Source: DATFUL01 sp041499035 (GTDB lineage: Bacteria; Patescibacteriota; Microgenomatia; UBA8517). Taken from it: DNA of 39,970 nt. Numbering within the stretch: the first letter of the stretch is position 1; each line of letters opens with the position of its first letter. Positions 15,471-24,292 of this stretch are shown here, in pieces. The notes beneath the pieces were generated by a model. It was not told the origin of the DNA and made no database searches. It was given only the letters and a program-made list of their open reading frames with translations. A program made the translations under genes and the position numbers. The stretch lies in assembly GCA_041499035.1 (NCBI GenBank), contig JBGQJK010000006.1, positions 1 through 39,970 of the forward strand. The letters are read 5' to 3'.

Positions 15471-15848
15471 CTAAATAGTCTTTAGCGCTTCGTGCTGACT
15501 GTCCGAAATTATTCCTAAGTAAACCATCCGGATGCCCGCCATTACCGCCAGTCCGCCTACACCGGCCCATTCCAAACCGTTCATATATTTTCCGGACGTT
15601 GCCGAGCTTACAGTTTGAATAATTGATATTGCCGTAAGTCCTGTTAGAACAGTGTTCACACCTAGCGTAACGCATATTTTACCCATAAGTAATATTTCCG
15701 CTTTAGTCTTTGACCCGAAATTAGCGTCATAAAGAGGCGGGGCTCCGTCACTTCCTTTTTGCCAAGTCTTAATATTGACCTGTCCAAATGGACCTTTCTC
15801 CGCTGCAGATACATATTCACTTTTAAAAATAGATTCCAAAAATGCCAT
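15471..15848 (-). CDS. Small membrane protein of unknown function
   Basis: About 125 residues: a soluble N-terminal half (1-45) and two hydrophobic helices (about 48-75 and 88-110). No family is recognised. The start at the ATG 15848 is chosen because an extended -10 (TG-T-TAGAAT, box at 15860-15865) overlaps the alternative GTG at 15869 and would make that codon untranscribed. It lies between a DedA gene and a similarly built small membrane protein, all on the minus strand. Confidence 0.55.
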   Translation of the reverse strand: MAFLESIFKSEYVSAAEKGPFGQVNIKTWQKGSDGAPPLYDANFGSKTKAEILLMGKICVTLGVNTVLTGLTAISIIQTVSSATSGKYMNGLEWAGVGGLAVMAGIRMVYLGIISDSQHEALKTI

Positions 15849-15885
15849 AGAATTGGGAGATTCTAACACAGGGGACAGTCCAAAG

Positions 15886-16509
15886 CTATTTCTTTTTCTT
15901 CAAATGGGAGTAGAGGAAGTAGACGGCACCTAGGAGGATTAATCCAAGGATCACGAATTGAAATTTTCGGAAATACGGGTCTATGGCGAGCCAATTCTGC
16001 CCAAGCTTCAATCCTAGGTAAGCAAGAACTCCGCTCCAAAGAAAAGAGCCGATGAATGTAAAGACGGAAAATTTAATAACATTCATGTCCGCTATACCTG
16101 CGGGGAGGCTTATGAATGTGCGAACAATGGGCAAAAGCCTGGACCCGAAAGTGATACCCTGACCGTATTTTTGAAACCAGTCTAGAGACTTATCAAATTC
16201 AGACTCGCGGATAAAAAGCCACTTACCCCATTTCTGTATGGCAATCCTGATCCATTCCTCCCCCATGGCTCTACCCAACCAGAAAGCAAGAAGAGATCCA
16301 ACTAAATTGCCAAAAGCACCAATAAAAATTACCAGCCAAATATTCATGTGTCCCGTTCCCGAGACGAAGCCGGCAAATGTCATTGTAATCTCTGATGGTA
16401 TGGGAATCAGTGCTGACTCGGCTGTCATCAGGAGAAAAACAGCAATGTATCCGTACGTGTTAATCAAACTGGTGAGATTTTGTACAAAAAAGTCGGTTAT
16501 GCCGTGCAT
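15886..16509 (-). CDS. DedA family membrane protein (second copy)
   Basis: A 207-residue protein with the complete DedA pattern: a first hydrophobic segment with E-x-x-x-P-x-P-S-E (ESALIPIPSEITMTFAGF, about 31-48), a conserved GNLVGSLLAFWLGRAMG segment (about 67-83) and F-G-S-R-L-L-P-I-V-R-T-F-I-S-L-P-A-G-I (about 116-134), plus C-terminal helices. This is closer to the textbook DedA sequence than the copy at 2514-3134. It is likely a lipid-carrier or phospholipid transporter of the inner membrane. It has its own near-consensus promoter. Confidence 0.92.
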   Translation of the reverse strand: MHGITDFFVQNLTSLINTYGYIAVFLLMTAESALIPIPSEITMTFAGFVSGTGHMNIWLVIFIGAFGNLVGSLLAFWLGRAMGEEWIRIAIQKWGKWLFIRESEFDKSLDWFQKYGQGITFGSRLLPIVRTFISLPAGIADMNVIKFSVFTFIGSFLWSGVLAYLGLKLGQNWLAIDPYFRKFQFVILGLILLGAVYFLYSHLKKKK

Positions 16510-16517
16510 GAGAGCAA

Positions 16518-16546
16518 ATTATATTGTCATCTGAACACAATTTCAA
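16518..16546 (-). promoter_or_regulatory. Promoter of the second DedA gene, leaderless arrangement
   Basis: TTGAAA (16541-16546), 17 nt, TATAAT (16518-16523), then 8 nt to the ATG at 16509. Confidence 0.65.
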
Positions 16547-16555
16547 TATACATAT

Positions 16556-16581
16556 CAGATAAAATCGTTAGCTTTAGCTAA
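16556..16581 (-). terminator. Possible terminator after gpmI
   Basis: A perfect 6-bp inverted repeat (TTAGCT/AGCTAA, 16568-16581) lies just past the gpmI stop and is followed in the direction of transcription by ATTTTATC. The stem is AT-rich and short, so strength is doubtful. Confidence 0.35.
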
Positions 16582-16588
16582 GGTAGCT

Positions 16589-18253
16589 TTATTTCGTTAA
16601 AGAGTCCAGAAGGTTACGCCCCGTCATACTGCCGGGTACCTCAAGCCCAAGAAGCCGAAGGACTGTAGGCGCCACGTCGGCTAAAATGCCGGAAATTAAT
16701 ACTTGCGAACGTCCAATTAATCCTTTTGAAATAGCTATAAAGGGAACAGGGTTTCTGCTATGTTCGGTTTCGATCCGCCCCGTTTGAGAGTCTATCATTT
16801 CTTCTGCATTTCCATGATCTGCTGTGACCAGCATCGTACCGCCGTAGGCCAATATCCATGAAGCGAGTTTGCCCAAACACTCGTCAACCACATCGCAGGC
16901 TTTAACCGTTGCGCCAATGTTACCGGTGTGCCCAAGCATATCCGCATTAGCAAAATTTACCAGGACGAATTTATAATCTCCCACGTCTTTAAGTCTTTGA
17001 AGAAGAGTGTCAGTTACCTCGCGTGCGCTCATTTCAGGTTTAAGATCATAAGTAGCAACCTTAGGGGACGGAATAATAACTCTGTCCTCACCGTCAAAAG
17101 CAATCTCTTGCTGGCCGTTAAAGTAAAAAGTAACGAACCGTTCCTTTTCGCTTTCGGCGACTCTGAGTTGCCTTAGACCTGCTTCCGAAATAACTCTCCC
17201 GAGAGGCGTTATCACCGTTTCCGGCGGAAAAGCAACTTTTGCCCCTGCCTCTGTAATCGGCTTTTCGTACTCGGTCATAGTTACAAAAAAAAGATTGTTA
17301 AGTTTTGGTCCCCGGTCAAAAGGCGGTTGGGTTCCCTGGGCGGAAATCGGTAAGTGAGTCTTTTGGTACTTAATCTGGTAGGGATCAAACCCCCCGGAAA
17401 CATTTGCACCCCGGAAATCGTCAAAAACAAAAGCGCGGGAGAGCTGTCTGGGACGGTCAATTCTGTAGTTATAAAAAATCACTGAATCATTGTCTTTGAT
17501 CTGGGCCACGGGTTTGCCGTCCGGCGTTGTAATTATTGCCGGTTCAACAAACTCATCTGTTTTTCCTTCCGAATATGACATGTCAATTGCTTCTTCAGGG
17601 GTTTTGACCATCTTTCCCACCCCGCCTGTTAACGCAAAATAGGCCTTGGCGGTTCTATCCCACCGTAAGTCCCGGTCCATCGCCCAGTATCTGCCCATTA
17701 TTGTTGCAATAGCACCAATCCCGTATTTGGTAATCTCGTCACGTACCTGAGAGATATAACCTTTGGAAGAAGTAGGAGGAGAATCTCTACCGTCCGTAAA
17801 AATGTGGATAAAAACTCTGTTAAAATCTTCCTTTTTGGCAAGTTGTAAAAGCGCATAGAGATGGTCGTTATTACTGTGTACACCGCCCGTGCCTATTAAC
17901 CCCATCAGGTGAAGGTTTGAATTATTTTCCTTAGCATGTTTTATGGCACCAAGCAGTGTTTCGTTTTGAAAAAAGGAGCCGTCCGCAATACTTAAGTTGA
18001 TTCTCTGTAAATCCTGATAAACAATACGCCCGGCACCCAAATTAAGATGGCCGGTTTCGGTGTTGCCAACCTCGCCGCGCGGTAACCCCACGGACTCACC
18101 GGAAGCGCTTAATTCCGTATGTGGATAGCTGGCCCAAAACCTGTTCATATTGATCGTATTTGCCAAGGAGATTGCATTTCCCGCACCGGGAGCGGCTAGA
18201 CCCCAACCGTCAAGCACTACCAGAAGTACAAGCTTTGAAGAAAGAGGGTCCAT
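16589..18253 (-). CDS. gpmI: 2,3-bisphosphoglycerate-independent phosphoglycerate mutase
   Basis: It interconverts 3- and 2-phosphoglycerate using two metal ions. The 554-residue protein shows the expected blocks: VVLDGWG (metal Asp15), GAGRIVYQDL, GGVHSNNDHL, FTDGRDSPP, GRYWAMDRDLRWDR, NFANADMLGHTG and TADHGNAEEM. The nucleophile motif, normally NSEVGH, reads N-T65-E-T-G-H, so the phospho-acceptor serine is replaced by threonine. The length exceeds the usual roughly 510, partly through an insert around residues 270-310. The start at 18253 follows the enolase stop by one base. It is third in pps-eno-gpmI. Confidence 0.95.
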   Translation of the reverse strand: MDPLSSKLVLLVVLDGWGLAAPGAGNAISLANTINMNRFWASYPHTELSASGESVGLPRGEVGNTETGHLNLGAGRIVYQDLQRINLSIADGSFFQNETLLGAIKHAKENNSNLHLMGLIGTGGVHSNNDHLYALLQLAKKEDFNRVFIHIFTDGRDSPPTSSKGYISQVRDEITKYGIGAIATIMGRYWAMDRDLRWDRTAKAYFALTGGVGKMVKTPEEAIDMSYSEGKTDEFVEPAIITTPDGKPVAQIKDNDSVIFYNYRIDRPRQLSRAFVFDDFRGANVSGGFDPYQIKYQKTHLPISAQGTQPPFDRGPKLNNLFFVTMTEYEKPITEAGAKVAFPPETVITPLGRVISEAGLRQLRVAESEKERFVTFYFNGQQEIAFDGEDRVIIPSPKVATYDLKPEMSAREVTDTLLQRLKDVGDYKFVLVNFANADMLGHTGNIGATVKACDVVDECLGKLASWILAYGGTMLVTADHGNAEEMIDSQTGRIETEHSRNPVPFIAISKGLIGRSQVLISGILADVAPTVLRLLGLEVPGSMTGRNLLDSLTK

Positions 18254-18254
18254 G

Positions 18255-19523
18255 TTATTTAATACGGGAAAGTTCCGTCTCAATAGAAACGAGCCGGTTG
18301 TATTTTGCTACACGCTCGCCACGGGCCGGGGCGCCAGACTTTATGAAGTCGGCCGCAACCCCAACGGCAAAGTCTGCAATAAAACTATCATTAGTTTCAC
18401 CAGACCTATGCGAAACAACCGTTTTCCATCCTGCATCTTTCACCATTTTGACAACGTTCAATGTTTCCGTAACCGTGCCGATTTGGTTCGGCTTAATAAC
18501 TGCTCCATTACAGGCCTTTTCATCTATGGCCTTCTGAACACGCTTAGGGTTGGTTGCCAATAAATCATCTCCCACTATAATAATAGAGTCCGATAATGTT
18601 CCCACCGTCTTCTTCCAACTGTCCCACGCATCCTCCTGAAACGGATCCTCTATAATGGCAAGCTTATATTGATCACAAAGTCCTTTATAATATTCAAGAA
18701 ATTGATTATCGTCCATTCCGCCGGTTCTGTCTTTAATAATATATTCCCCGTCTCGGTAAAAAGAATTTGAAGCAACGTCCAGCCCAAGAAAGATGTCCCT
18801 ACCAAGTGCATAATTTGTTTGTTTTATCGATTCAACAAACACTTCAAAGGCGTCGGCGTTTGTAAATAAATTAGGCGCGTACCCCCCTTCCTGACCCACC
18901 GAATGGATTGCCCCCCGGTGTCCCAAATTTAAACCGATTGTCTGGTAAATTTCGGCACCCATCTGCAGGCCCTCGGCAAAACTTTTGTTGGTTGCAGGGA
19001 CAACCCAGAACTCCTGAAAGTCAAGGTTTCCGGCACCATGTAATCCCCCGTTTATCATATTGAATAGGGGAGTCGGAATTTTTACTTTGGCAGTTATATT
19101 GCCCCGCGAAGCGAGTGTATAAATCCAGGCATAGAGCGGTTGGTTATTAACGACCGAACCGGCCCTAGCCACTACTTCGGAGACCGAGAGAATGGCATTT
19201 GCCCCAAATTTGCTTTTGTTTTCCGTTCCATCAACCTCGACCAGCTTCTTATCTATATTTATTTGATCAGTAGGGTCCATTCCAACTATCGCTTGACCAA
19301 GTACCGCATTTACATTCTCAACAGCTTTCAAAACTCCCTGGCCCAAATACCTTGGATCATCAACATCCCTAAGCTCGAGGGCCTCATGGCTTCCGGTAGA
19401 AGTACCCGCCGGAACCGAGGAAACGGAAACACCGCCGTTATCCAGCATACATGCAGTTTCCACCGTTGGAATACCTCTGGAGTCAAGTATCTCGCGCGCC
19501 CAAATGTGTTTAACCTTCGCCAT
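18255..19523 (-). CDS. eno: Enolase
   Basis: Interconverts 2-phosphoglycerate and PEP. The 422-residue protein has the flexible loop PAGTSTGSHEA, the catalytic Glu in SVGQEGGYAP, metal ligands in FLGLDVAS, AIIEDPF and IVGDDLLATN, the catalytic Lys in AVIKPNQIGT and the signature VVSHRSGETND. Usual GGxHA is NGGLHG and GDEGG is GQEGG, so it is a diverged but apparently active enzyme. It starts one base after pps ends and is followed by gpmI, forming one transcription unit for the PEP-to-3PG segment. Confidence 0.96.
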   Translation of the reverse strand: MAKVKHIWAREILDSRGIPTVETACMLDNGGVSVSSVPAGTSTGSHEALELRDVDDPRYLGQGVLKAVENVNAVLGQAIVGMDPTDQINIDKKLVEVDGTENKSKFGANAILSVSEVVARAGSVVNNQPLYAWIYTLASRGNITAKVKIPTPLFNMINGGLHGAGNLDFQEFWVVPATNKSFAEGLQMGAEIYQTIGLNLGHRGAIHSVGQEGGYAPNLFTNADAFEVFVESIKQTNYALGRDIFLGLDVASNSFYRDGEYIIKDRTGGMDDNQFLEYYKGLCDQYKLAIIEDPFQEDAWDSWKKTVGTLSDSIIIVGDDLLATNPKRVQKAIDEKACNGAVIKPNQIGTVTETLNVVKMVKDAGWKTVVSHRSGETNDSFIADFAVGVAADFIKSGAPARGERVAKYNRLVSIETELSRIK

Positions 19524-21797
19524 TTATATATCTGCTTCTGCCGTGTGAACTATTTCCCGTGTCCTATCTATTGTATCAGGATTTACCGATACGGATGTAA
19601 TCCCCCATCGTACCAATTTCTTTACAAGGTCTTCATGGGTGGAGGCGGCCTGGCCGCAAATAGAGCAGGTAATTCCCTGTTCGGAGCATTTCCGTACAAC
19701 CCGTTCAAGCGCCCATAAAACGCTTGGCGACATTTCGTTATACTCCTGAGCTACATCGGCATTATCGCGATCAGTTCCCAGCATTAGCATTGTTAAATCG
19801 TTAGAACCCACCGAAATTCCGTTAATACCAACCTTAATAAAATCGTCAATCTGAATAACATTAACGGGGATTTCGCACATCATCAAAAATTTAAAACTCA
19901 AACTTTCAAAGAGACCTTCCGAAGCTACCAGTCTTCGCACTTTTGCGAGCTCTTCGGGGCTACGGCAAAAAGGGATCATCAGGTCCAAGTTGTCATACTT
20001 TTCGCGGACTTTTTTAATTGCTTGCAGCTCCAAACTGAAAACTTCTGGGTCGCTAACATAGCGATACGCACCCCTAAATCCAAGCATGGGGTTAGGCTCA
20101 ACAGGTTCCCAAACCTTACCACCGGGTAGGGAACGGTATTCGTTGGTTTTAAAGTCTGTTGCCCTATAAATCACAGGCCTAGGCTGAAACGCTTTGCAAA
20201 AAACTTCTAGGTCATGACCGAGTTTGTCTATGAACTTGGCCTGTTGTTTCTTTTTAATTGCTTCTTTAGGGTGAATTCCGATATTGGCAATCATAAATTC
20301 TGCCCTGAGGAGCCCAACGCCGTCCACGTTCATTTTTGCAACCTCCTCAGCTCTTTCCGGCTCCGCAAGGTTTACATAAACTTTTGTTGCGGTTTTAAGA
20401 TGTTTATCAACTTTAGTCTTTGAACCATCGGGTCTTTTTGTCTCCAGACTACTGACCGATGCACCCAAAAAGACATTACCGCTACTCCCGTCCACACTAA
20501 CAATCATGCCGTCTCTAAGCCTTTTTGTAGCCTCTTTTGTTCCGACAACGCAGGGAATACCAAGCTCCCGGCTAACGATAGCCGCATGCGAAGTTTCGCC
20601 ACCCTCGTCAGTGATAATTGCGGCGGACTTCTTCATGGCGGGAACATAATCGGGTGAAGTCATCGGTGCTACAAGCACGTCGCCCCTCTCAATTTTTCCA
20701 ATTTCCTTCGGACTTTTTAAAATTTTAACCGGACCCGTTCCGATCCCAGGCGAAGCAGAAGTTCCTGAGAGAATCGGGGCTTCTGCAATCTTAACCTCGC
20801 CTTTTTCGGTCTTCGCACTTCTTGTGGTTTGAGCAATCGTTGTAATCGGCCTGGTCTGCACTATATAAAGCTTCCCTTTCTCTTTGGCCCATTCTGTATC
20901 CTGTGGGAAATAATAATGATCCTGAAGACGGGCCCCAATGTGTGCTAGTTTAATGATTTCTTCATCGGTTATTTTTTGCTTGTCCCGAATATTTTTAGGT
21001 ACTTCCGATTCTTTATTCTCTTTGCCTTTAGCCCTGACCAACTGGATACTTTGATCCGATACTTCCTTAGAAAGAATGGCAAAAGTGCCTTTTTGTACCA
21101 CATATTTATCCGGTATAACCGAGCCCTGAACTATCATTTCCCCGAGTCCCCAAACCGACTCGATAATTATTCTGTCCTTATCATTTTTAGCAGGATCAAT
21201 CGAAAAAATAACGCCGGAGACTTCACTTTGAACCATCTTCATCACAATAACCGCAATTTTTACCGACTCGTGTTTAATTTTATTTTCCACTCTATAGTAA
21301 ATCGACCGGGCCGTAAAAAGCGATGCCCAGCATTCCTTAACATTCATCAAAAGGTTTGCTTCTCCCTCAACATTCAAAAAACTTGCCTGCTGACCGGCAA
21401 ATGAAGTAGTTCCGGCATCTTCAGCAGTTGCTGAAGAACGAACGGCCACAAGCGCCTTTTTAAAAGTCCCTGACAGTTTTTTATAACCTGTAATAACCTC
21501 TTTCGTTACTTCGTCAGGGATTTTGCTACTATTTACTATCTTTTGAATTCTATTTGAAGCGCTATTCAGCTGGTTAGGGTCGTTAACGTCCGTAACGGCT
21601 AAAATTTCATAAATTTTTTTGGCAATTTCGTTTTCTTCCAGGAAAGCATCGTAGGCGTTAATAGTAATAGCAAAACCATTCGGTACTGGGAATCCCGCTT
21701 TTGTCATTTCGCCCAAGTTGGCCCCTTTACCGCCCACCAAAGGAGTATCGTGCTTATCTATATCTTTGAAGAAAGTTACAATCGGTAGGGCAGCCAT
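19524..21797 (-). CDS. ppsA: Phosphoenolpyruvate synthase
   Basis: Converts pyruvate, ATP and water to PEP, AMP and phosphate. The 757 residues show the N-terminal ATP-grasp domain (GGKGANLGEMTKAGFPVPNGFAIT; VRSSATAEDAGTTSFAGQQAS), the phospho-histidine swivel domain (TDEGGETSHAAIVSRELGIPCVVGT, about 395-420) and the TIM-barrel PEP-binding domain with GISVGSNDLTMLMLGTDRDN and the active-site Cys in CSICGQAAS. Pyruvate phosphate dikinase is less likely because of length and overall pattern. It is first in pps-eno-gpmI, consistent with a gluconeogenic or reversible lower glycolysis. Confidence 0.95.
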   Translation of the reverse strand: MAALPIVTFFKDIDKHDTPLVGGKGANLGEMTKAGFPVPNGFAITINAYDAFLEENEIAKKIYEILAVTDVNDPNQLNSASNRIQKIVNSSKIPDEVTKEVITGYKKLSGTFKKALVAVRSSATAEDAGTTSFAGQQASFLNVEGEANLLMNVKECWASLFTARSIYYRVENKIKHESVKIAVIVMKMVQSEVSGVIFSIDPAKNDKDRIIIESVWGLGEMIVQGSVIPDKYVVQKGTFAILSKEVSDQSIQLVRAKGKENKESEVPKNIRDKQKITDEEIIKLAHIGARLQDHYYFPQDTEWAKEKGKLYIVQTRPITTIAQTTRSAKTEKGEVKIAEAPILSGTSASPGIGTGPVKILKSPKEIGKIERGDVLVAPMTSPDYVPAMKKSAAIITDEGGETSHAAIVSRELGIPCVVGTKEATKRLRDGMIVSVDGSSGNVFLGASVSSLETKRPDGSKTKVDKHLKTATKVYVNLAEPERAEEVAKMNVDGVGLLRAEFMIANIGIHPKEAIKKKQQAKFIDKLGHDLEVFCKAFQPRPVIYRATDFKTNEYRSLPGGKVWEPVEPNPMLGFRGAYRYVSDPEVFSLELQAIKKVREKYDNLDLMIPFCRSPEELAKVRRLVASEGLFESLSFKFLMMCEIPVNVIQIDDFIKVGINGISVGSNDLTMLMLGTDRDNADVAQEYNEMSPSVLWALERVVRKCSEQGITCSICGQAASTHEDLVKKLVRWGITSVSVNPDTIDRTREIVHTAEADI

Positions 21798-21806
21798 ACA
21801 ACATCA

Positions 21807-21835
21807 ATAATATGGGTTTGGGTCTCAGATTTCAA
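21807..21835 (-). promoter_or_regulatory. Promoter of the pps-eno-gpmI operon
   Basis: TTGAAA (21830-21835), 17 nt, TATTAT (21807-21812), then 9 nt to the pps ATG at 21797. The leader would be absent or about two bases. Confidence 0.6.
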
Positions 21836-21848
21836 TGAGAAAACCACC

Positions 21849-22859
21849 TTAGCCAAGCTTTTCCTTGAAATAATCTACCCAGGGGATTTTAATGGGGTCC
21901 ACACCATAAATCTTGGCGAGTGCGGCGCTTGTATACCCGGATATAACAAAGGCTTCCAATACTTGACTTAATTTGTTTGAGCCGGTAAGTTCAATATTTA
22001 TTGTCTTTATGCCTTGTTTTGATACAACTTCTTCGGTTAAATCAAATCTTTTTTGAATGCGTGGGGAATAAAGACCCGACCTAAAGAAAACAAAAAGAGC
22101 TCTCTCCTTATAGGTAGGTGGATTTGCAAGTCCCTCCAACAAATGATGATTTAATTCGGAAATAATTCTAAAGTCCGAGATTGACTTTGCACTCTCGTTG
22201 AGCTGGTTGGCAAAACCGTTTCCAAAGCCGCGCAAGTGTTCCGAAACGATTATTACAGGATACATATCTTTAAATTGTTGAGCTAGTGTCTGATATTTTG
22301 TAGTTTCCTTGCCGAATTCGCGAATGAAAGTTACCGCCTCCTGAACTTCTTCTGAAGATACATCTAAGAGGTCCGCAGATTTAAGGAGGCCCATATGGCC
22401 CATTAGCATGTAGCCGACACCAAGTCTGGGTTGCCCCGAAGGATTATTTTTAGAGTCAAAGATGTATCCCGGAAGATTTTTTTCCTTCGCCATTTCTGCA
22501 AGTTTGCCGCCTTCGGAAAGAACAGCAACTTTAGCTTTTTTATCCAAAGCGAGAACCCCGTTTTGAACAGTTTCCTCGGTCGTTCCCGAATAAGAGGAAA
22601 GGATAACAAGAGAGTGTTCGTTGACATAACTTGGCAGAATATAGTCGTCTACAACTTCGTATGGAACTCTAACTTTATCTTTATACAGGAATTTTGCGGT
22701 CATCGGGGTAAAGCGCGAACCGCCCATTCCGCAGACAACAACATTCTGAATCGCCGAAGTGTCCCCCATATTTATGGCCGCAGACTCCGCCCAAGCCTGT
22801 TCACATTGGTCAGGGAAAAGCGCTAGCGTTTTTAAAACAACATCCGAATCCGCTTCCAT
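21849..22859 (-). CDS. Bifunctional phosphoglucose/phosphomannose isomerase
   Basis: A 336-residue single-domain-pair SIS protein of the archaeal/bacterial PGI-PMI family, not the classic large Pgi. The first SIS half has VVVCGMGGSRFTPMTAKFL (about 37-55) and the sugar-phosphate loop LSSYSGTTEETV (about 88-99). The C-terminal half has ISELNHHLLEGLANP, which carries the family's catalytic Glu/His region. It interconverts glucose-6-, fructose-6- and mannose-6-phosphates. It follows the phosphomannomutase/phosphoglucomutase gene, so together they route hexose phosphate to sugar 1-phosphates for polysaccharide and glycan precursors. Confidence 0.9.
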   Translation of the reverse strand: MEADSDVVLKTLALFPDQCEQAWAESAAINMGDTSAIQNVVVCGMGGSRFTPMTAKFLYKDKVRVPYEVVDDYILPSYVNEHSLVILSSYSGTTEETVQNGVLALDKKAKVAVLSEGGKLAEMAKEKNLPGYIFDSKNNPSGQPRLGVGYMLMGHMGLLKSADLLDVSSEEVQEAVTFIREFGKETTKYQTLAQQFKDMYPVIIVSEHLRGFGNGFANQLNESAKSISDFRIISELNHHLLEGLANPPTYKERALFVFFRSGLYSPRIQKRFDLTEEVVSKQGIKTINIELTGSNKLSQVLEAFVISGYTSAALAKIYGVDPIKIPWVDYFKEKLG

Positions 22860-22860
22860 T

Positions 22861-22959
22861 TTAAATAATCTTTCTTAGCTCATTGTAAAGTTTTTGATTA
22901 TTGCAAGCAACCAGCTCTTCGGCAAACTTTTTAAGCTCTAATAATTCCGAGGATTTCAT
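22861..22959 (-). CDS. Possible 32-residue small protein
   Basis: An ATG at 22959 opens 32 codons ending in TAA at 22861, one base before the isomerase start and overlapping the 3' end of the phosphomutase gene by 29 nt in another frame. The product is Lys/Glu/Leu-rich and would form one amphipathic helix. It fits exactly into the gap between two operon genes, which favours a real or translation-coupling reading frame, but length alone cannot exclude chance. No family is recognised. Confidence 0.35.
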   Translation of the reverse strand: MKSSELLELKKFAEELVACNNQKLYNELRKII

Positions 22960-24283
22960 TTCTTTTTTGTTCCATTATCTCTTGCGATCGTGCTTCAAGC
23001 GTCAAACGTAGTAGCGGTTCAGTATTTGAAGGCCTCACACAAAATCTGAAGTCCGGGTATTCTACTGAAATTCCATCCAACCTTGATTGTTTTCCATCTT
23101 TGTATTTATCGGCGATCTCATTCATTTTTGCTTCTTTATCTTTAACTTCAGTATTAATTTCGCCTGACATGATATATTTTTCCATCGCCGGCCTTACAGC
23201 ATCCAAGAGCTTGACATTATTTGTAGATAGAAACTCTAAAACCTGCATTACCGGAATCATTCCAGAGTCTGCGTACCAAAAATCGCGGTAATAAGTATGA
23301 CCACTCGATTCTGTGGCGTACAAAGCGTTTTCCTCTCGCATCTTCTGTTTAATATAAGAATGGCCAACGACGCAAATTACCGGTGTACCTCCATTTTCTT
23401 CTATTGCTTCAATTAACGCCCAAGTGTACCTTGGATCATATATAATTTTTTCACCAGGAAATTTTTTTAACATTTGTTTAATTAAGATTGTATTCAAATA
23501 ATATGGCTCAACAAAAAAGCCTCCGTCTGTGGCAAAAAAGACTCTGTCAGCATCAGCATCCCAAGTTATACCCAGATCAGCTCCGGTAGATTTGACCAAC
23601 TCACAAAATTCTCCTCTGTTCTCGGGAACAAACGGGTCTGGGCGACCTTTTGGAAAATTTCCGTTTGGGTCATTGTTCAGGGGAATTAGAGTAAGTGGCA
23701 ACTTTCCTCTTTCGACAATTCGCTGAAAAACTTGCCCTGCTAAACCAAAATTAGGATTTACTACAATCTTCATGGGTTTAACCTGGACTCCTTTAATCCA
23801 TCCTAAAACATAATCGGCAAAGTCATCCCAAATATCTAGTGTCCTAACCGTCCCCTTTGTTTTTGACTTAAATTTCTGTCCACTTGATATAAAATCTCTA
23901 ATTTGTCCAATCCCTGCCTCAAGTGTCATCGCAACCGGTCCTTTTTTGACCATTTTCATGCCGTGCCACTCGGGCGGATTGTGCGACGCAGTTACCTGAA
24001 TTCCCCCGTCAGTCTGATAATTTCCGACTCCAAAATAGTACATATCAGTGGAAATTCTACCAACATCCAAAACATTTACACCGGCATCAGCTAAACCCCT
24101 AATCAAATTTTCTTTCAACTCATGAGAGTGGATTCTTACGTCTTCTCCAACCAAAACTTTTCCTGTGGGGTGAGTTGTGGCCACATATGCAATACCAATT
24201 TGGTAAGCGAGCTCATTAGTAATGTTTTGACCAAAAATTCCACGTATGTCGTAGGCCTTGAAGATGGATGGATCAATTTGCAT
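22931..24283 (-). CDS. Phosphomannomutase/phosphoglucomutase
   Basis: An alpha-D-phosphohexomutase of 450 residues. Domain 1 carries the phosphoserine loop TASHNP with S100, domain 2 the metal loop DADADR, domain 3 the sugar-specificity loop ATESSGHTYYRDFWYADSG, and domain 4 the phosphate-binding RPSNTEPLLRL. It converts hexose 6-phosphates to 1-phosphates, the step before nucleotide sugars. The specificity loop cannot be assigned strictly to glucose or mannose. It lies between the holA-like gene (9 nt upstream) and the sugar-phosphate isomerase. Confidence 0.94.
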   Translation of the reverse strand: MQIDPSIFKAYDIRGIFGQNITNELAYQIGIAYVATTHPTGKVLVGEDVRIHSHELKENLIRGLADAGVNVLDVGRISTDMYYFGVGNYQTDGGIQVTASHNPPEWHGMKMVKKGPVAMTLEAGIGQIRDFISSGQKFKSKTKGTVRTLDIWDDFADYVLGWIKGVQVKPMKIVVNPNFGLAGQVFQRIVERGKLPLTLIPLNNDPNGNFPKGRPDPFVPENRGEFCELVKSTGADLGITWDADADRVFFATDGGFFVEPYYLNTILIKQMLKKFPGEKIIYDPRYTWALIEAIEENGGTPVICVVGHSYIKQKMREENALYATESSGHTYYRDFWYADSGMIPVMQVLEFLSTNNVKLLDAVRPAMEKYIMSGEINTEVKDKEAKMNEIADKYKDGKQSRLDGISVEYPDFRFCVRPSNTEPLLRLTLEARSQEIMEQKRNEILGIIRA

Positions 24284-24292
24284 AGAGACCTA

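Noticed and set aside
19140..19718. A 192-codon open frame on the plus strand across eno and the start of pps-eno junction
   Set aside because: It is antisense to enolase, whose motifs are unmistakable. The translated sequence has no family pattern and follows the codon bias of the opposite strand.
19915..19924. Another copy of the CCTTCCGAAG repeat inside pps
   Set aside because: Only the first ten bases match. The returning arm CGAAGG is missing and the codons encode normal PEP synthase sequence.
20976..21404. A 142-codon plus-strand frame inside pps
   Set aside because: Antisense shadow of the PEP synthase gene. Phe/Arg/Asn-rich composition without structure and no promoter or ribosome site.
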